DNA of 64,000 bases from Colwellia polaris. GTDB lineage: Bacteria; Pseudomonadota; Gammaproteobacteria; Enterobacterales; Alteromonadaceae. The notes under the pieces were generated by a model. The model made no database searches. It saw only the letters and a program-made list of their open reading frames with translations, and had not been told where the DNA came from. The position numbers and the translations under genes are program-made. Shown here in pieces: positions 37,707 to 47,977 of the stretch. The stretch lies in NCBI RefSeq assembly GCF_002104515.1, contig NZ_NBOE01000001.1:124001-188000 (forward strand), in the 5' to 3' direction. The first letter of the stretch is position 1. Every line of letters starts with the position of its first letter.

Positions 37707-37926
37707 TACCAATTGAAATAAATAATCGATCACTTTAAGGCGGTTTAAATCGTCAATAACTGCGTTGTTTTCAATCCCAATAACCCGCTATTACTCGACA
37801 ATATGCTCCTTTATTGCGCTAATAACTTAGGATGCAGGTACTTATGTTTAGTCTGGAACAATAAACATGTATTCTTGAACAATTTATCCTCGCTTAACAT
37901 TGGTGAACAATTTATTACATTGGGTA
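37707..37926. mobile_element. MITE-like interspersed repeat with imperfect terminal inverted repeats
   Basis: The left end TACCAATTGAAATAAATAA (37707-37725) and the inverted right end TACCCAATGTAATAAATTG (37926-37908) match at 14 of 19 positions. Between them lies non-coding sequence of about 180 bases with little protein potential, including a 10-base direct repeat GAACAATTTA. The size and ends suggest a small non-autonomous element. I recall similar intergenic sequences from Colwelliaceae, but this is memory, not a search. Confidence 0.5.
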
Positions 37927-37973
37927 TAAGACTTTCTGCCAAGTAAATAAAAGCATAGGTCTTATGTTGTTAG

Positions 37974-38279
37974 TTATAATAAAAGTTGTTTCAGGGTTGG
38001 TAACCCGCAGATGTCTTGTTCGCTAACACATTCAAACCAACAAGCGTGGCTATATTCTTCAAAATTGAGAAAAAATTCATTATCAGCAATTTTTACTCTT
38101 AAACTATAAAGATCTGCCCCTTCTAAAACCTCTAATTTCTTCGCTGATGTTAAGCGTAAAATATGATTAATTACTGAGGTTTTATCATCCATTGTCCATG
38201 CAATATTAAATGAAAGTTGCAGTGTTGTGACATTTATTTCTTCAAGCTTTATGATTTCTATTTTCTTTTCTTTTAGCAT
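37974..38279 (-). CDS. Hypothetical protein, possibly DUF3630
   Basis: This 101-residue soluble protein (EIIKLEEINVTTLQLSFNIAW at its start in parts; CWFECVSEQDICGLPTL near the end) resembles the DUF3630 family of Alteromonadales in length and in its C-terminal tryptophan/cysteine-rich segment. I give the family name tentatively. It is divergent from the cytochrome c gene and follows the MITE-like element. No function can be given. Confidence 0.65.
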   Translation of the reverse strand: MLKEKKIEIIKLEEINVTTLQLSFNIAWTMDDKTSVINHILRLTSAKKLEVLEGADLYSLRVKIADNEFFLNFEEYSHACWFECVSEQDICGLPTLKQLLL

Positions 38280-38451
38280 ACCGTTTCTACTTCAAATGAG
38301 TTAATTGTTGAAAACATATATCCTTGGCGTAATGTATTAGATTATTTTTCATCCGAGTGTGCATTTAAAAAAAGCAACGACAACGGTATTTTTTTTACAT
38401 ATAATCAACAAAGGATCCCTTAAAATTATTTACCAAAGAGAGATATTATCT

Positions 38452-38751
38452 ATGAAAAAACTTACTTTAGCCGTTGCTGCTACTGTTATGATGGCTTCTC
38501 CAGCATTTGCTGGTGACGCAGCTGCCGGTAAAGCAAAATCAGCTATGTGTGCAGCTTGTCACGGTGCTGCTGGTATTTCTGCTGTTCCTATGTACCCTAA
38601 TCTTGCTGGTCAAAAAGAAGCTTACCTTGCAAAGCAATTAAAAGATTTTAAATCGGGCAACCGTAAAGATCCAGTAATGGCGCCTATGGCAATGGCATTA
38701 TCTGATGAAGATGTTGCTAACATCGCAGCTTACTACGCTGGCCTTAAATAA
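38452..38751 (+). CDS. Periplasmic class I cytochrome c
   Basis: The 99-residue precursor has a signal peptide ([20 protein letters not shown], cleaved after residue 20) and one heme-binding CxxCH motif (CAACHG) at about residue 36, with the axial methionine in [10 protein letters not shown]. The C-terminal helix ([12 protein letters not shown]) is typical of cytochrome c4/c5-like and c553-type carriers. It should carry electrons to terminal oxidases or reductases in the periplasm. The ATG at 38452, preceded by AAAGAGAGA, gives a proper signal peptide; the frame is open upstream to 38359 but that extension is unlikely. Confidence 0.92.
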   Translation: MKKLTLAVAATVMMASPAFAGDAAAGKAKSAMCAACHGAAGISAVPMYPNLAGQKEAYLAKQLKDFKSGNRKDPVMAPMAMALSDEDVANIAAYYAGLK

Positions 38752-38767
38752 TAAGCTTTATGTTTTG

Positions 38768-38795
38768 AAAAAAAGCGCTATTAAGCGCTTTTTTT
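38768..38795. terminator. Strong bidirectional terminator
   Basis: AAAAAAAGCGCT (38768-38779) pairs perfectly with AGCGCTTTTTTT (38784-38795) around a 4-base loop. It ends the cytochrome c gene and, on the other strand, recQ. Confidence 0.92.
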
Positions 38796-38817
38796 GTCTT
38801 TAAAATTTAGGGTATGT

Positions 38818-40617
38818 TTAGCTTTGATGTTGTTTTATTAAAGATAAAAACGGCTCACCGTAACGTGCTAACTTAGTATCGCCAATACCACTAACATTGA
38901 GCATCTGCCTGGTTGTTGTAGGTTTTACCCTCGCCAATTCAGACAATGTCGCATCGTTAAAGACAATAAAAGGCGCAATATCTTCAAGTTTAGCTATTTC
39001 TTTACGCAGGGATCTCAACTTAGCAAATAATGCTCTGTCATAAACTTTTTCGCGTTTATTACTTTGCCAATAACTCGCTTTTTGTAAACGCGGCGCAGCT
39101 AACATTAAGGGGTGTTTACCTTTTAATATATCGCCAGCGGCTTGCGTAAGACATAAGTTAGATTGGGCAGCAATATCTTGTTGTAGATAGCCTAAATGAA
39201 TTAATTGCCTAACAATTGAAAACCAATAACCGGGGGTTTTGTCTCTGCCAATACCAAAGGTTGATACTTTGTCATGACCAAGCTGGGTTATTTTATTATT
39301 TAACTCTGCGCGTAACACGGCAACAACATGCTCAACATCACCACTTTCTTCAATGCGATAAACACAGGAAAGTACTTTTTGTGCAGCTTGTGTTGCATCA
39401 AACTGGCTTGGTGGATCTAAACAAATATCACAATTGCCACAGCTTTTTTCAGTAAACTCAGCAAAATAATTTAATACTACTCTGCGTCGACATGTTTGAG
39501 CATCAATAAAGCCACGCATAGCCTGAAAACGTTGTAGCTCTACATTGACACGCTCTTCGTTTTCACCCTCGCTAATGCGCTTATTAATGCGTTCAGCATC
39601 TTTTTCATCGTAAAGAAACAGTGCTTCTGCTGGTAAACCATCACGACCTGCTCGGCCTATTTCTTGATAATAAGATTCAACGGTTTTTGGTGGTTCAAAA
39701 TGAATGACAAAACGTACATTAGATTTGTTAATGCCTAAACCAAAAGCAACTGTTGCGACCACAATTTGTATGTCATCTTTCGCAAATTTATCTTGAATAA
39801 TATTGCGAATTTCGGGCTCTAAACCGGCATGATACGCAGAGCAATTAACACCGGTTTCAGCTAAACGCTTGGCTAGCTTTTCAACTTGCCAGCGGCTATT
39901 ACAATAAATAATGCCACATTCATCTTTACGTTTTTTAATGTAGCCGACAACTTGTTGTTCACCTTGGTATTTTTCTGCCAAAGTAAAACGAATATTGGGA
40001 CGGTCAAAGCTATCAAGATGAATATAAGGATCGTTTAGGGCTAATTGCTGCAGTATGTCTCTGCGTGTAGTGACATCAGCCGTGGCGGTGAGTGCCATTA
40101 CAGGTACATGTGGAAAATTTTGCTTTAGTAAATGCAGTTGGGTATAAGCTGGGCGGAAGTCGTGGCCCCATTGCGAAATACAATGCGCTTCGTCAATAGC
40201 AAATAAACTGATATTCAGTTGAGAAAGCCCTTGAATAAAGTAGTAACTCTTCAAACGCTCAGGTGCAACATAAAGTAATTTTATTTCGCCTTGCCCCAAA
40301 CGGCGAAAAATATCGTTAATCGTGTCAGCGTCAAGTGATGAATTAACAAACGCAGCAGCTATGCCCTGTCGTACCAAACCGTCAACTTGATCTTTCATTA
40401 AGGCGATTAAGGGTGAAACAACAATAGTAACACCGGGTAAAATAGTTGCCGGTAACTGAAAACACATTGATTTCCCGCCACCCGTTGGCATTAATACTAA
40501 GCTGTCACGGCCCTGAAGTGCCTGATTGATGATTTCTTCTTGGCCAGGGCGAAAGGCCTGATAGCCAAAATGATGTTTCAGAGAGTCAGTTAGTGTTGTA
40601 GGAGAAATGGCTTGCAA
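38818..40617 (-). CDS. recQ: RecQ, ATP-dependent DNA helicase
   Basis: RecQ is a 3'-5' helicase of the RecF pathway. The 599-residue protein shows Walker A ([15 protein letters not shown]), the [15 protein letters not shown] box with the RecQ aromatic loop, [10 protein letters not shown] motif VI, a zinc-binding set ([12 protein letters not shown], then CGNCDIC), the RQC winged helix and a C-terminal HRDC domain ([20 protein letters not shown]). All parts are complete. It is probably monocistronic. Confidence 0.97.
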   Translation of the reverse strand: MQAISPTTLTDSLKHHFGYQAFRPGQEEIINQALQGRDSLVLMPTGGGKSMCFQLPATILPGVTIVVSPLIALMKDQVDGLVRQGIAAAFVNSSLDADTINDIFRRLGQGEIKLLYVAPERLKSYYFIQGLSQLNISLFAIDEAHCISQWGHDFRPAYTQLHLLKQNFPHVPVMALTATADVTTRRDILQQLALNDPYIHLDSFDRPNIRFTLAEKYQGEQQVVGYIKKRKDECGIIYCNSRWQVEKLAKRLAETGVNCSAYHAGLEPEIRNIIQDKFAKDDIQIVVATVAFGLGINKSNVRFVIHFEPPKTVESYYQEIGRAGRDGLPAEALFLYDEKDAERINKRISEGENEERVNVELQRFQAMRGFIDAQTCRRRVVLNYFAEFTEKSCGNCDICLDPPSQFDATQAAQKVLSCVYRIEESGDVEHVVAVLRAELNNKITQLGHDKVSTFGIGRDKTPGYWFSIVRQLIHLGYLQQDIAAQSNLCLTQAAGDILKGKHPLMLAAPRLQKASYWQSNKREKVYDRALFAKLRSLRKEIAKLEDIAPFIVFNDATLSELARVKPTTTRQMLNVSGIGDTKLARYGEPFLSLIKQHQS

Positions 40618-40883
40618 CAGAAAGTCTTTATTAAATTAAATCAGCAGGCATTTTACCGTAGTAATGGCATTGTGCGGAGATTTTTTTCAACATTAAGCTG
40701 AATTTTAACGCTTTCAAAAAGTAGTTTGTATAATAATTTATAAATTAGTTACTTAAGCTAAATAATATTAACTGCGACAGTATCTCAATATCCTTAGCGG
40801 GTATTAACTTGTTGATAGGCTGTTTAAATTAATAATGTTATTATGTTTGTTCCTTAGCAAAATTTAGTCTTCAAGTTCACCTC

Positions 40884-41804
40884 ATGCCAACAACTGAAAC
40901 CAACGCCCTTCGTGGCGGTATTATTTTTGCCATATGCGCTTACACCATGTGGGGTATTGCGCCTTTATACTTTAAATTAATTGATCATATTGATGCCGAT
41001 GAAATTCTTGTTCATCGCGTAGTATGGTCGACCGTGTTATTGATGCTAATTGTTTTATTGACTAAGCGTTGGGGTAGCTTTGTTGCCACCATTACACAGC
41101 CTAAAATAGTCATGCAGTTAACAATATCGGCGAGCTTTTTAGCCGTAAACTGGTTTCTGTTTATTTGGGCGGTTAATAATGATCACCTACTCGATGCAAG
41201 CCTTGGCTATTATATTAATCCGTTGCTTAGTGTAGCGTTGGGCGTGGTGTTTTTAGGTGAGCGTTTAAGGTTTTGGCAGTTATTTGCTGTAGGTTTGGCA
41301 TTTATTGGCGTGATGATTCAGCTTATTATGGTTGGCTCGGTTCCCGTTATATCGTTAGCCTTGGCTGGTACTTTTGCTACTTATGGTTTATTGCGGAAAA
41401 AGTTACCTTTAGACTCATTTGTTGGGTTATTAGTTGAGTCACTTATGATGTTACCTATCGCGCTAATTTATTGGTTAGTGTTTTTAGAAACCAATACCAA
41501 TAATATGTTCGAAAATGCTATGTCATTAAATATGATATTAATTTGTACTGGTATAGTAACTACCGCACCTTTGCTTTGCTTCTCTGCAGCAACGAAGCGT
41601 ATGACCCTAACCGCATTGGGGTTCTTTCAGTATATAGGGCCAAGTATTATGTTTGTTTTGGCAACCTTTTATTATCAAGAGCCGCTCTATTTTGCGAAAT
41701 TAATTACCTTTGCTTGTATCTGGACCGCACTGGCAATATTTAGCTTTGACTCAGTAAAAACCAGACGTAAAGCTGCTAAGTTAGCAGCGACAAAGTTAAT
41801 ATAA
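40884..41804 (+). CDS. rarD: RarD, EamA-family transporter
   Basis: The 306-residue inner-membrane protein has ten predicted helices in two EamA halves. The N-terminus (GIIFAICAYTMWGIAPLYFKLI) and ADEILVHRVVWS are the RarD signature, as are NWFLFIWAVNNDHLLDASLGYYINPL, given here by its core DASLGYYINPL, and FLGERLRFWQ. RarD proteins are thought to export or import small metabolites; the E. coli substrate is not settled. No operon partner is seen. Confidence 0.92.
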   Translation: MPTTETNALRGGIIFAICAYTMWGIAPLYFKLIDHIDADEILVHRVVWSTVLLMLIVLLTKRWGSFVATITQPKIVMQLTISASFLAVNWFLFIWAVNNDHLLDASLGYYINPLLSVALGVVFLGERLRFWQLFAVGLAFIGVMIQLIMVGSVPVISLALAGTFATYGLLRKKLPLDSFVGLLVESLMMLPIALIYWLVFLETNTNNMFENAMSLNMILICTGIVTTAPLLCFSAATKRMTLTALGFFQYIGPSIMFVLATFYYQEPLYFAKLITFACIWTALAIFSFDSVKTRRKAAKLAATKLI

Positions 41805-41817
41805 GTTTATATCAGTT

Positions 41818-41847
41818 AATAGAGCGTGTTAAAAAGCACGCTCTATT
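41818..41847. terminator. Terminator between rarD and uvrD
   Basis: AATAGAGCGTG (41818-41828) pairs with CACGCTCTATT (41837-41847) around an 8-base loop and is followed by TT on the rarD strand. Confidence 0.82.
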
Positions 41848-41870
41848 TTGTGCTTTAATGGCAGGAATGT

Positions 41871-41892
41871 CGCTTGAGACTTAACTCAAGCG
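41871..41892. terminator. Second hairpin before uvrD end
   Basis: CGCTTGAG (41871-41878) pairs with CTCAAGCG (41885-41892) around a 6-base loop, just beyond the uvrD stop codon on the minus strand. It has no T tract, so it may be an mRNA-stabilising hairpin. Confidence 0.5.
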
Positions 41893-41917
41893 TGCTAAGT
41901 CATATTCGATTAAATAT

Positions 41918-44092
41918 TTAGAGCTTCTCTAAATTAGCATAAGCAACGACTAACCACTTACACCCTGCATCAGCAAAGTTAACTTGAATACGACTTTGTG
42001 GACCACTACCTTCATAATTTAATACCACGCCGTCACCAAACTTGGCATGACGAACATTTTCACCCAACTTAAAGCCTGAGTTACCAAAGGTTTCTAAGGT
42101 CAGCGCTGAAGAGAATTTCCCGGTGGTTCTGGGTTTGCTTACTTGGTTTTGCATTCTAATTTCTTCAGTACAAGTATCGGGTAATTCTCGTAGGAAACGA
42201 CTGGCTTTATGATGCTTCTCTTGGCCATATAAACGACGGCTTTCTGCATGACACAAGTACAACTTTTGCATTGCTCGGGTCATACCTACATAGCATAAAC
42301 GTCGCTCTTCTTCTAAACGACTTAGGTCTTCAACCGACTGTTGCGAAGGGAACATGCCTTCTTCTAAACCAGCGATAAATACTAATGGAAACTCAAGGCC
42401 TTTAGCTGAGTGCATGGTCATCAGTTGTACTGCAGACTCATAATCGTCGGCTTGTGATTCACCCGACTCCAATGCAGCATGGGTTAAAAATGAAGTAAGC
42501 GGACTTTGTTCTTCTTCAAGCTCAGGGTCAACTTCAAAGGTTTGACAAGCCGTAACTAATTCATTTAAGTTTTCAATACGAGCCTCAGCACGCTCACCTT
42601 TTTCCGCTTGATACATGGCTTTAAGGCCTGAATGCTGAATAACATAATTTGCTTGTTGGTCTAGATTTAAGTGACTCGATTCATCTTCTAGTTGATCAAT
42701 AACATTGATAAATTGCTTGATCACTTTCGCACTGCGACCTTTAAGCTCTTCATTTTGCATCATGTGCTGACAGGCTTCCCAGAGCGTACTTTCGAGGCTA
42801 CGTGCAGCATCACGAACTAAGCTCAATGTTTGATTACCAATACCACGCGCCGGTGTATTAATAACACGCTCAAATGCAGCATCGTCATCTCTGTTGTTCA
42901 GTAAGCGCAAATAAGCAAGCGCGTCTTTAATTTCTTGACGTTCAAAAAATCGTAAACCGCCATAAATACGATACGGCAATTTAGCTTGAATTAACGCTTC
43001 TTCCATTAAGCGTGATTGCGCGTTGCTGCGGTATAAAATAGCAACATCGTCGAGTGAGCCTTTTTTATCTTTCCAGTCGCTAATGCGTCCGGCAATAAAG
43101 CGAGCTTCGTCAATTTCATTAAAAGCGGTGTAAATAGATATTTTTTCGCCAGCATCATCCTCGGTCCATAAGTCTTTACCGAGGCGATTATTATTGTTAC
43201 CAATTAACTGGTTAGCCGCATTAAGAATGTTGGCTGTTGAACGATAGTTTTGCTCTAATTTAATAGTTTTTGCGCCATTAAAGTCTTGTAAAAATCGTTG
43301 AATATTTTCAATTTTTGCACCACGCCAGCCATAAATAGATTGGTCATCGTCACCTACTATCATGACACTGCCACTTTTTTTACCTAGCATGTTCAACCAG
43401 GCATATTGAATGGCATTGGTATCTTGAAATTCATCTACTAATACGTGGGCAAAGCGCTGTTGATAATGTGCGAGTAATTCTGGGTTGTTTAACCAAAGTT
43501 CATGAGCGCGCAGTAATAATTCGGCAAAATCTACTAAGCCTGCTCGGTCACAAGTGTCTTGATAAACACGATAAACTTTAACAAAAGTTTCTTCGGTCGC
43601 ATCGTACTGAGTATCAATATGTTGTGGACGTAAACCTTCATCTTTTTTACCATTGATATACCAAAGAAATTGCTTTGGTGGCCAACGTTTTTCGTCTAAT
43701 TCTAAGGAACGCACAATACGTTTAACCATACGAAGTTGGTCATCAGAATCAAGTACTTGAAAGCTTTGCGGTAGCTTGGCTTCTTGAAAGTGCATGCGCA
43801 ATAAACGATGTGCTAAACCATGGAAGGTACCAACCCACATACCATGTACGTTGCCATCAACGGTTTGTTCTACTCGGGCACGCATTTCTGCTGCGGCTTT
43901 ATTGGTAAAAGTTACTGCTAAAATACTGTGAGCAGATGCATGCTCAACTTTCATTAACCAAGCTATACGTTGAACTAAAACTCGCGTTTTACCACTGCCC
44001 GCGCCAGCGAGCACCAACATATTTTGTAATGGTGCAGCCACCACATCGCGTTGTTTATCGTTTAACGAGTCAAGTAATTCAGAAACATCCAT
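41918..44092 (-). CDS. uvrD: UvrD, DNA helicase II
   Basis: UvrD acts in nucleotide excision and mismatch repair. The 724-residue protein contains Walker A (LAGAGSGKT), [46 protein letters not shown] and RRLCYVGMTRAMQ. The C-terminal tail with FKLGENVRHAKFGDGVVLNYEG (a Tudor-like fold that binds RNA polymerase) is diagnostic for UvrD over Rep. It follows yigB downstream in the same orientation, as in E. coli, but xerC is missing from this series. Confidence 0.97.
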   Translation of the reverse strand: MDVSELLDSLNDKQRDVVAAPLQNMLVLAGAGSGKTRVLVQRIAWLMKVEHASAHSILAVTFTNKAAAEMRARVEQTVDGNVHGMWVGTFHGLAHRLLRMHFQEAKLPQSFQVLDSDDQLRMVKRIVRSLELDEKRWPPKQFLWYINGKKDEGLRPQHIDTQYDATEETFVKVYRVYQDTCDRAGLVDFAELLLRAHELWLNNPELLAHYQQRFAHVLVDEFQDTNAIQYAWLNMLGKKSGSVMIVGDDDQSIYGWRGAKIENIQRFLQDFNGAKTIKLEQNYRSTANILNAANQLIGNNNNRLGKDLWTEDDAGEKISIYTAFNEIDEARFIAGRISDWKDKKGSLDDVAILYRSNAQSRLMEEALIQAKLPYRIYGGLRFFERQEIKDALAYLRLLNNRDDDAAFERVINTPARGIGNQTLSLVRDAARSLESTLWEACQHMMQNEELKGRSAKVIKQFINVIDQLEDESSHLNLDQQANYVIQHSGLKAMYQAEKGERAEARIENLNELVTACQTFEVDPELEEEQSPLTSFLTHAALESGESQADDYESAVQLMTMHSAKGLEFPLVFIAGLEEGMFPSQQSVEDLSRLEEERRLCYVGMTRAMQKLYLCHAESRRLYGQEKHHKASRFLRELPDTCTEEIRMQNQVSKPRTTGKFSSALTLETFGNSGFKLGENVRHAKFGDGVVLNYEGSGPQSRIQVNFADAGCKWLVVAYANLEKL

Positions 44093-44260
44093 AGCAAGGT
44101 AAAATCTAAAGCAAAATTATGCTGCTATCATAACAAGTTCAGCACTGTTTTGATAACGCTATAAGCCTGCGAAGCTAATGAATATATAAAGTGCTTTTGT
44201 TTACTGAAATATTAACGTCAATTTGCTTGTTTTTTCACATAAAGAAGTAAATACAATTAC

Positions 44261-44986
44261 TTATTTTACAATTTTGGTTAGCTGTTCAATATGGTCAAGT
44301 GCTAGGGTAGGAATAACTTTCAGGGCTTTACCTACTTGGTAGGGATTTAACCAAGCAGTTTGGCAGCCGGCGTTAATACCGCCAAAAACATCATTTTTAC
44401 CACAATCACCGACATGCAGTAATTGTGAAGAGCTTATTTGTAAGGTTTGGCAGGTTTTATCAAACATATCGCGATCAGGTTTTAATTTATTTTCGGTGGT
44501 CGCATTAAAGTGGGCTGTAAAATATTTTGCGATACCTATTTTGTCGGTATCTACATTGCCGTTAGTGATCGCTGCTAAAGGAATTTTACGCTGAAGGGTG
44601 CTAAGAAAGTCGTGTGTATGTTGTGGTAGCGTGAAGTTACTGCGTTGTTCAACAAAATAAGCTAAGGCTAAAGCCGCAACTTTTTGTGCTTCTGTGTCAT
44701 TTAAACCCAATGACATAGCGCCAAGATAATAGGTTTTTTCTCGTAGCAGGCTTATATCATGTTTTATCCAAGGCGACTGCGCGATAACTTGTTGGCGAAA
44801 AGGCCACCAGAAAGTCATATCAAAGGCATATAAAGTACTCTCTAAACCATAGTCACTGAAAATAGTTTTAAAATATTTGATCATCTTGGTATCGGTAGCC
44901 AACATAATTGGGTGGTTACTGTACAAAGTATCATCTAAATCAAAGCTAATAGCATGAAAAGGGTGCAGTCGACGATAAAATCTCAC
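44261..44986 (-). CDS. yigB: YigB-like HAD phosphatase
   Basis: The 241-residue HAD-family enzyme has motif I (SFDLDDTLYSN), motif II (AAITNGN), the motif III lysine and the motif IV aspartates in HVGDCGKNDVFGGINAG. Its place in the dapF-uvrD region identifies it as YigB, one of the phosphatases that act on the riboflavin precursor 5-amino-6-(5-phospho-D-ribitylamino)uracil. It starts 11 bases after the upstream DUF484 gene and is probably in one operon with lysA and dapF. Confidence 0.9.
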   Translation of the reverse strand: MRFYRRLHPFHAISFDLDDTLYSNHPIMLATDTKMIKYFKTIFSDYGLESTLYAFDMTFWWPFRQQVIAQSPWIKHDISLLREKTYYLGAMSLGLNDTEAQKVAALALAYFVEQRSNFTLPQHTHDFLSTLQRKIPLAAITNGNVDTDKIGIAKYFTAHFNATTENKLKPDRDMFDKTCQTLQISSSQLLHVGDCGKNDVFGGINAGCQTAWLNPYQVGKALKVIPTLALDHIEQLTKIVK

Positions 44987-44997
44987 AATACTTCAGC

Positions 44998-45684
44998 CTA
45001 GAAAAGTTGTTGATGAAGTAATTTAGCGACTAACTTTTTAAATTGCCCCAACAGCAAGGTATCCATTCGTGGGTCAAAATGCTCTGCATCTTGGCTACTA
45101 ATCGCCAGGAAACCGATATCTTCTTGGTTATGCATAAGGCGAACTAAAACAACTGAGCCGGCGTTAGATTCACCAAAAATCAATGTTTGTTCGCTCTGTT
45201 GTAATCGACCAAAATAATATTCATCTTTACTTAATCGGTTTTCAATTATTTCAGCACAATTATTGTTAATTAAAGCACTGTGACTAACTTTAGCTGGTTT
45301 AACTAGCCATAGCTTTAAGGCATCTAATGATAATAATTGCGTTGTCGCTTGATGCAAACAATCGAGCAGTTCAACGGCGGTAGTACAATCAAGTAGGCGT
45401 AGGTAGAGATCGCTATATAAAGCAAAAAGTTGCTCGTTTTGATTAGCAATTACCATTAATTGGGTGATTTCTTCTTCGAGATTATGAATTTTATGTCGTT
45501 GTTGAGATAGTTGACGTTCCACTAAAGAAATTGTGCCCCGCTGATGATCGGGCAGTCTCAAGGTGGTAACAAAGTCAGCCTGACGGTTAAAAAATTCAGG
45601 ATTTTCTTGAAGGTAAGCGACGATTAATTCATCGGTTAGTTTTATTTCGTCATCAGACAGTAAGTTTTGATCATTTATTTGCAT
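44998..45684 (-). CDS. DUF484 family protein (YigA-like)
   Basis: The 228-residue protein has the DUF484 N-terminus (VAYLQENPEFFNRQADFV, LRLPDHQRGTISLVERQ), a coiled coil (QRHKIHNLEEEITQLM) and a GAF-like C-terminal part. In gammaproteobacteria it normally sits between dapF and xerC. Its function is unknown; the constant link to xerC suggests a chromosome-related role. Here xerC is absent and yigB follows within 11 bases. Confidence 0.9.
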   Translation of the reverse strand: MQINDQNLLSDDEIKLTDELIVAYLQENPEFFNRQADFVTTLRLPDHQRGTISLVERQLSQQRHKIHNLEEEITQLMVIANQNEQLFALYSDLYLRLLDCTTAVELLDCLHQATTQLLSLDALKLWLVKPAKVSHSALINNNCAEIIENRLSKDEYYFGRLQQSEQTLIFGESNAGSVVLVRLMHNQEDIGFLAISSQDAEHFDPRMDTLLLGQFKKLVAKLLHQQLF

Positions 45685-45697
45685 AGGTTTATCTTGT

Positions 45698-46528
45698 TTA
45701 TAGGTTTATTTGCCCATCGAACACATGCACGGCGGGACCTGTCATTTTTACTGAGTTACCGGGGCCTTTCCAAAATATTTTTAATTGTCCGCCGGGTAAA
45801 TCAACCAATACTTGTCGATTGAGCTTTTTTTGCATGTGGCCAATAACGACAGCAGCACAAGCGCCACTACCACAAGCTAAGGTTTCAGCTGCCCCACGTT
45901 CGTAAACGCGTAGCTTGATATATTCAGGTGAAACAACTTCCATAAAGCTAATATTTGCTTGTTCAGGAAAGCGCTCATGAAATGATAATGCTTTACCTAA
46001 AACTTCTACGGGTGCTTGTTTTACATTGTCTACCGTTAAGACGCAATGCGGATTGCCCATAGAAACAACGCCACAAAGCACAGTTTCGTCTTCGCTGCGC
46101 AGAATATAGGTTCCTTCGGCTTTTTGTGCGGTAAATGGAATTTTTGGTGGTTCAAATTGCGGTACCGGCATGTTGACCGAAACATTACCGTCACGCTCAA
46201 CAAATAAGGTCATTTTGCCCGATTGCGTTGAGACCTTTATTTTATGTTTATTGGTTAAGCCTTTTAAACGCACAAACTTTGCAAAGCAACGTGCGCCATT
46301 ACCACATTGCCCAACTTCACTACCGTCGGCATTAAAAATTCGATAATGAAAATCTAAATCAGGATCATACGGCGGTTCAACCACTAATACTTGGTCAAAG
46401 CCAACACCAAAGTTTCGATCGGCAAGCTGCTTTATTTGCTCATTCGATAAGTAAACGTTTTGCGTTACATTATCGAGTACAAGAAAGTCATTACCTAAAC
46501 CATGCATTTTAGAAAAATTTACTAACAT
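45698..46528 (-). CDS. dapF: DapF, diaminopimelate epimerase
   Basis: DapF converts LL- to meso-diaminopimelate for lysine and peptidoglycan. The 276-residue protein shows [12 protein letters not shown] at the start and the two catalytic cysteines in GQCGNGARC and [13 protein letters not shown]. It follows lysA by 16 bases, the usual order, and precedes the DUF484 gene by 13. Confidence 0.97.
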   Translation of the reverse strand: MLVNFSKMHGLGNDFLVLDNVTQNVYLSNEQIKQLADRNFGVGFDQVLVVEPPYDPDLDFHYRIFNADGSEVGQCGNGARCFAKFVRLKGLTNKHKIKVSTQSGKMTLFVERDGNVSVNMPVPQFEPPKIPFTAQKAEGTYILRSEDETVLCGVVSMGNPHCVLTVDNVKQAPVEVLGKALSFHERFPEQANISFMEVVSPEYIKLRVYERGAAETLACGSGACAAVVIGHMQKKLNRQVLVDLPGGQLKIFWKGPGNSVKMTGPAVHVFDGQINL

Positions 46529-46544
46529 CTATGCTTATCTTCCA

Positions 46545-47795
46545 CTATGAAGGTAATATGCTTTCACCTTGCCATAATTGGCTTAAGGTTTCGCGTTTTC
46601 TCACTAAATAACTGTCAGTGCCATCAACCATAACTTCGGCTGCGCGTGGTCGGCTATTGTAATTTGAGCTCATCGTAAAACCGTAAGCACCTGCACTACG
46701 AATAGCAAGCAAATCGCCCGCGCGTATGGCTAAGCTTCTATCTTTACCGAGAAAATCCCCTGTTTCACAGATTGGCCCGACAATATCATATTGTGCACTG
46801 GCTATATCATCACGCTGTTCAACAGGAATAATCGCTTGCCAAGCTTGATATAGTGCGGGTCTGATCAAATCGTTCATCGCGGCATCTACAATGGCGAAAT
46901 TTCGATCTTCATTTTCTTTTAGATACTCTACTTCAGTCACTAAAATACCGGCATTGGCCATAATGGCTCGGCCCGGCTCATAAATTAGCTTGAGGTCTCG
47001 ACCTACTAACTTTTGCGCAATAGCTTCAGCATATTCTTGTGGGTGCGGTGGCTTTTCGTCGTCGTAACAAACACCTAACCCACCACCAACATCAATATGT
47101 GATAATACAACGCCTTGCTCAGCGAGTTGATCAACTAATTTTAACACGCGATCGAGAGCATCTAAAAAGGGTAAAACCTCGGTAAGTTGCGAACCTATAT
47201 GGCAATCAACACCTTGAATATTAATGTGCGATAAGGTTGCAGCATATTGATAAAGGGCTGGAGCATGTTCAATACTAATACCGAACTTATTTTCTTTTAA
47301 GCCTGTTGAAATATAAGGGTGTGTGCCAGCATCAACATCGGGATTAACCCGTAAAGAAATTGGCGCAACCTTATTTAAGCCTTTGGCAACCTCTTGAATG
47401 CGATCTAACTCTGCCGCTGACTCAACATTAAAACAATAAATATCAAGATTTAAGGCATAAGCTATTTCTTCAGATGTTTTACCAACGCCTGAAAAAACCA
47501 CCTTTTTAGGATCGCCACCTGCTTCAACCACACGCATTAGCTCACCTTTGGAAACAATATCAAAGCCTGAGCCTAGTCTAGCCATTACATTTAACACACC
47601 AATATTGCTATTGGCTTTTACGGCGTAGCAAACAAGGTGCGGGCGATCGCCAGCCGCTTGATCGAAGGCATGCCAATGACGCTCGATAGTCGCTCGAGAG
47701 TAAATATAGAGTGGCGTACCATATTGCTTTGCTAACTCAGTGACCTGACATTGCTCGGCGTATAATGAGTGTTGTTTACGATTAAAAAAGTCCAA
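46545..47795 (-). CDS. lysA: LysA, diaminopimelate decarboxylase
   Basis: LysA makes lysine from meso-diaminopimelate with PLP. The 416-residue alanine-racemase-fold III enzyme has the PLP lysine in CYAVKANSN, the HIGSQ motif, the glycine loop DVGGGLGV, EPGRAIMANAG and the catalytic cysteine in GPICETGDFLG. It works directly before or after DapF in the pathway and is in the same operon. It is preceded by lptM. Confidence 0.97.
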   Translation of the reverse strand: MDFFNRKQHSLYAEQCQVTELAKQYGTPLYIYSRATIERHWHAFDQAAGDRPHLVCYAVKANSNIGVLNVMARLGSGFDIVSKGELMRVVEAGGDPKKVVFSGVGKTSEEIAYALNLDIYCFNVESAAELDRIQEVAKGLNKVAPISLRVNPDVDAGTHPYISTGLKENKFGISIEHAPALYQYAATLSHINIQGVDCHIGSQLTEVLPFLDALDRVLKLVDQLAEQGVVLSHIDVGGGLGVCYDDEKPPHPQEYAEAIAQKLVGRDLKLIYEPGRAIMANAGILVTEVEYLKENEDRNFAIVDAAMNDLIRPALYQAWQAIIPVEQRDDIASAQYDIVGPICETGDFLGKDRSLAIRAGDLLAIRSAGAYGFTMSSNYNSRPRAAEVMVDGTDSYLVRKRETLSQLWQGESILPS

Positions 47796-47806
47796 TGCCG
47801 TTATTC

Positions 47807-47977
47807 CTAATGCTTTAAATTAGATTTATCGCTATTTTTGTCTGTTTCTTCACTTGTTTTAGGCAAGTTCTCTTGCTGTTGCTCAGGAGTTTGGTATAAA
47901 GGACCTTTAATACCACAGCCTGTTATGATTACTAAACTAACCAAGCTGAAGAAAATAATTACAATTTGTTTACGCAT
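47807..47977 (-). CDS. lptM: LptM (YifL), small outer-membrane lipoprotein
   Basis: LptM is a short lipoprotein that helps mature the LptD outer-membrane translocon. The lipobox and signature follow a single hydrophobic segment: IITGCGIKGPLY, with the conserved CGxKGPLY motif. The ATG at 47977 gives 56 residues and a standard signal peptide (MRKQIVIIFFSLV); upstream ATG at 48004 would add nine residues. The C-terminal part is hydrophilic and disordered. It is first in the lptM-lysA-dapF series and divergent from cyaY. Confidence 0.88.
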   Translation of the reverse strand: MRKQIVIIFFSLVSLVIITGCGIKGPLYQTPEQQQENLPKTSEETDKNSDKSNLKH

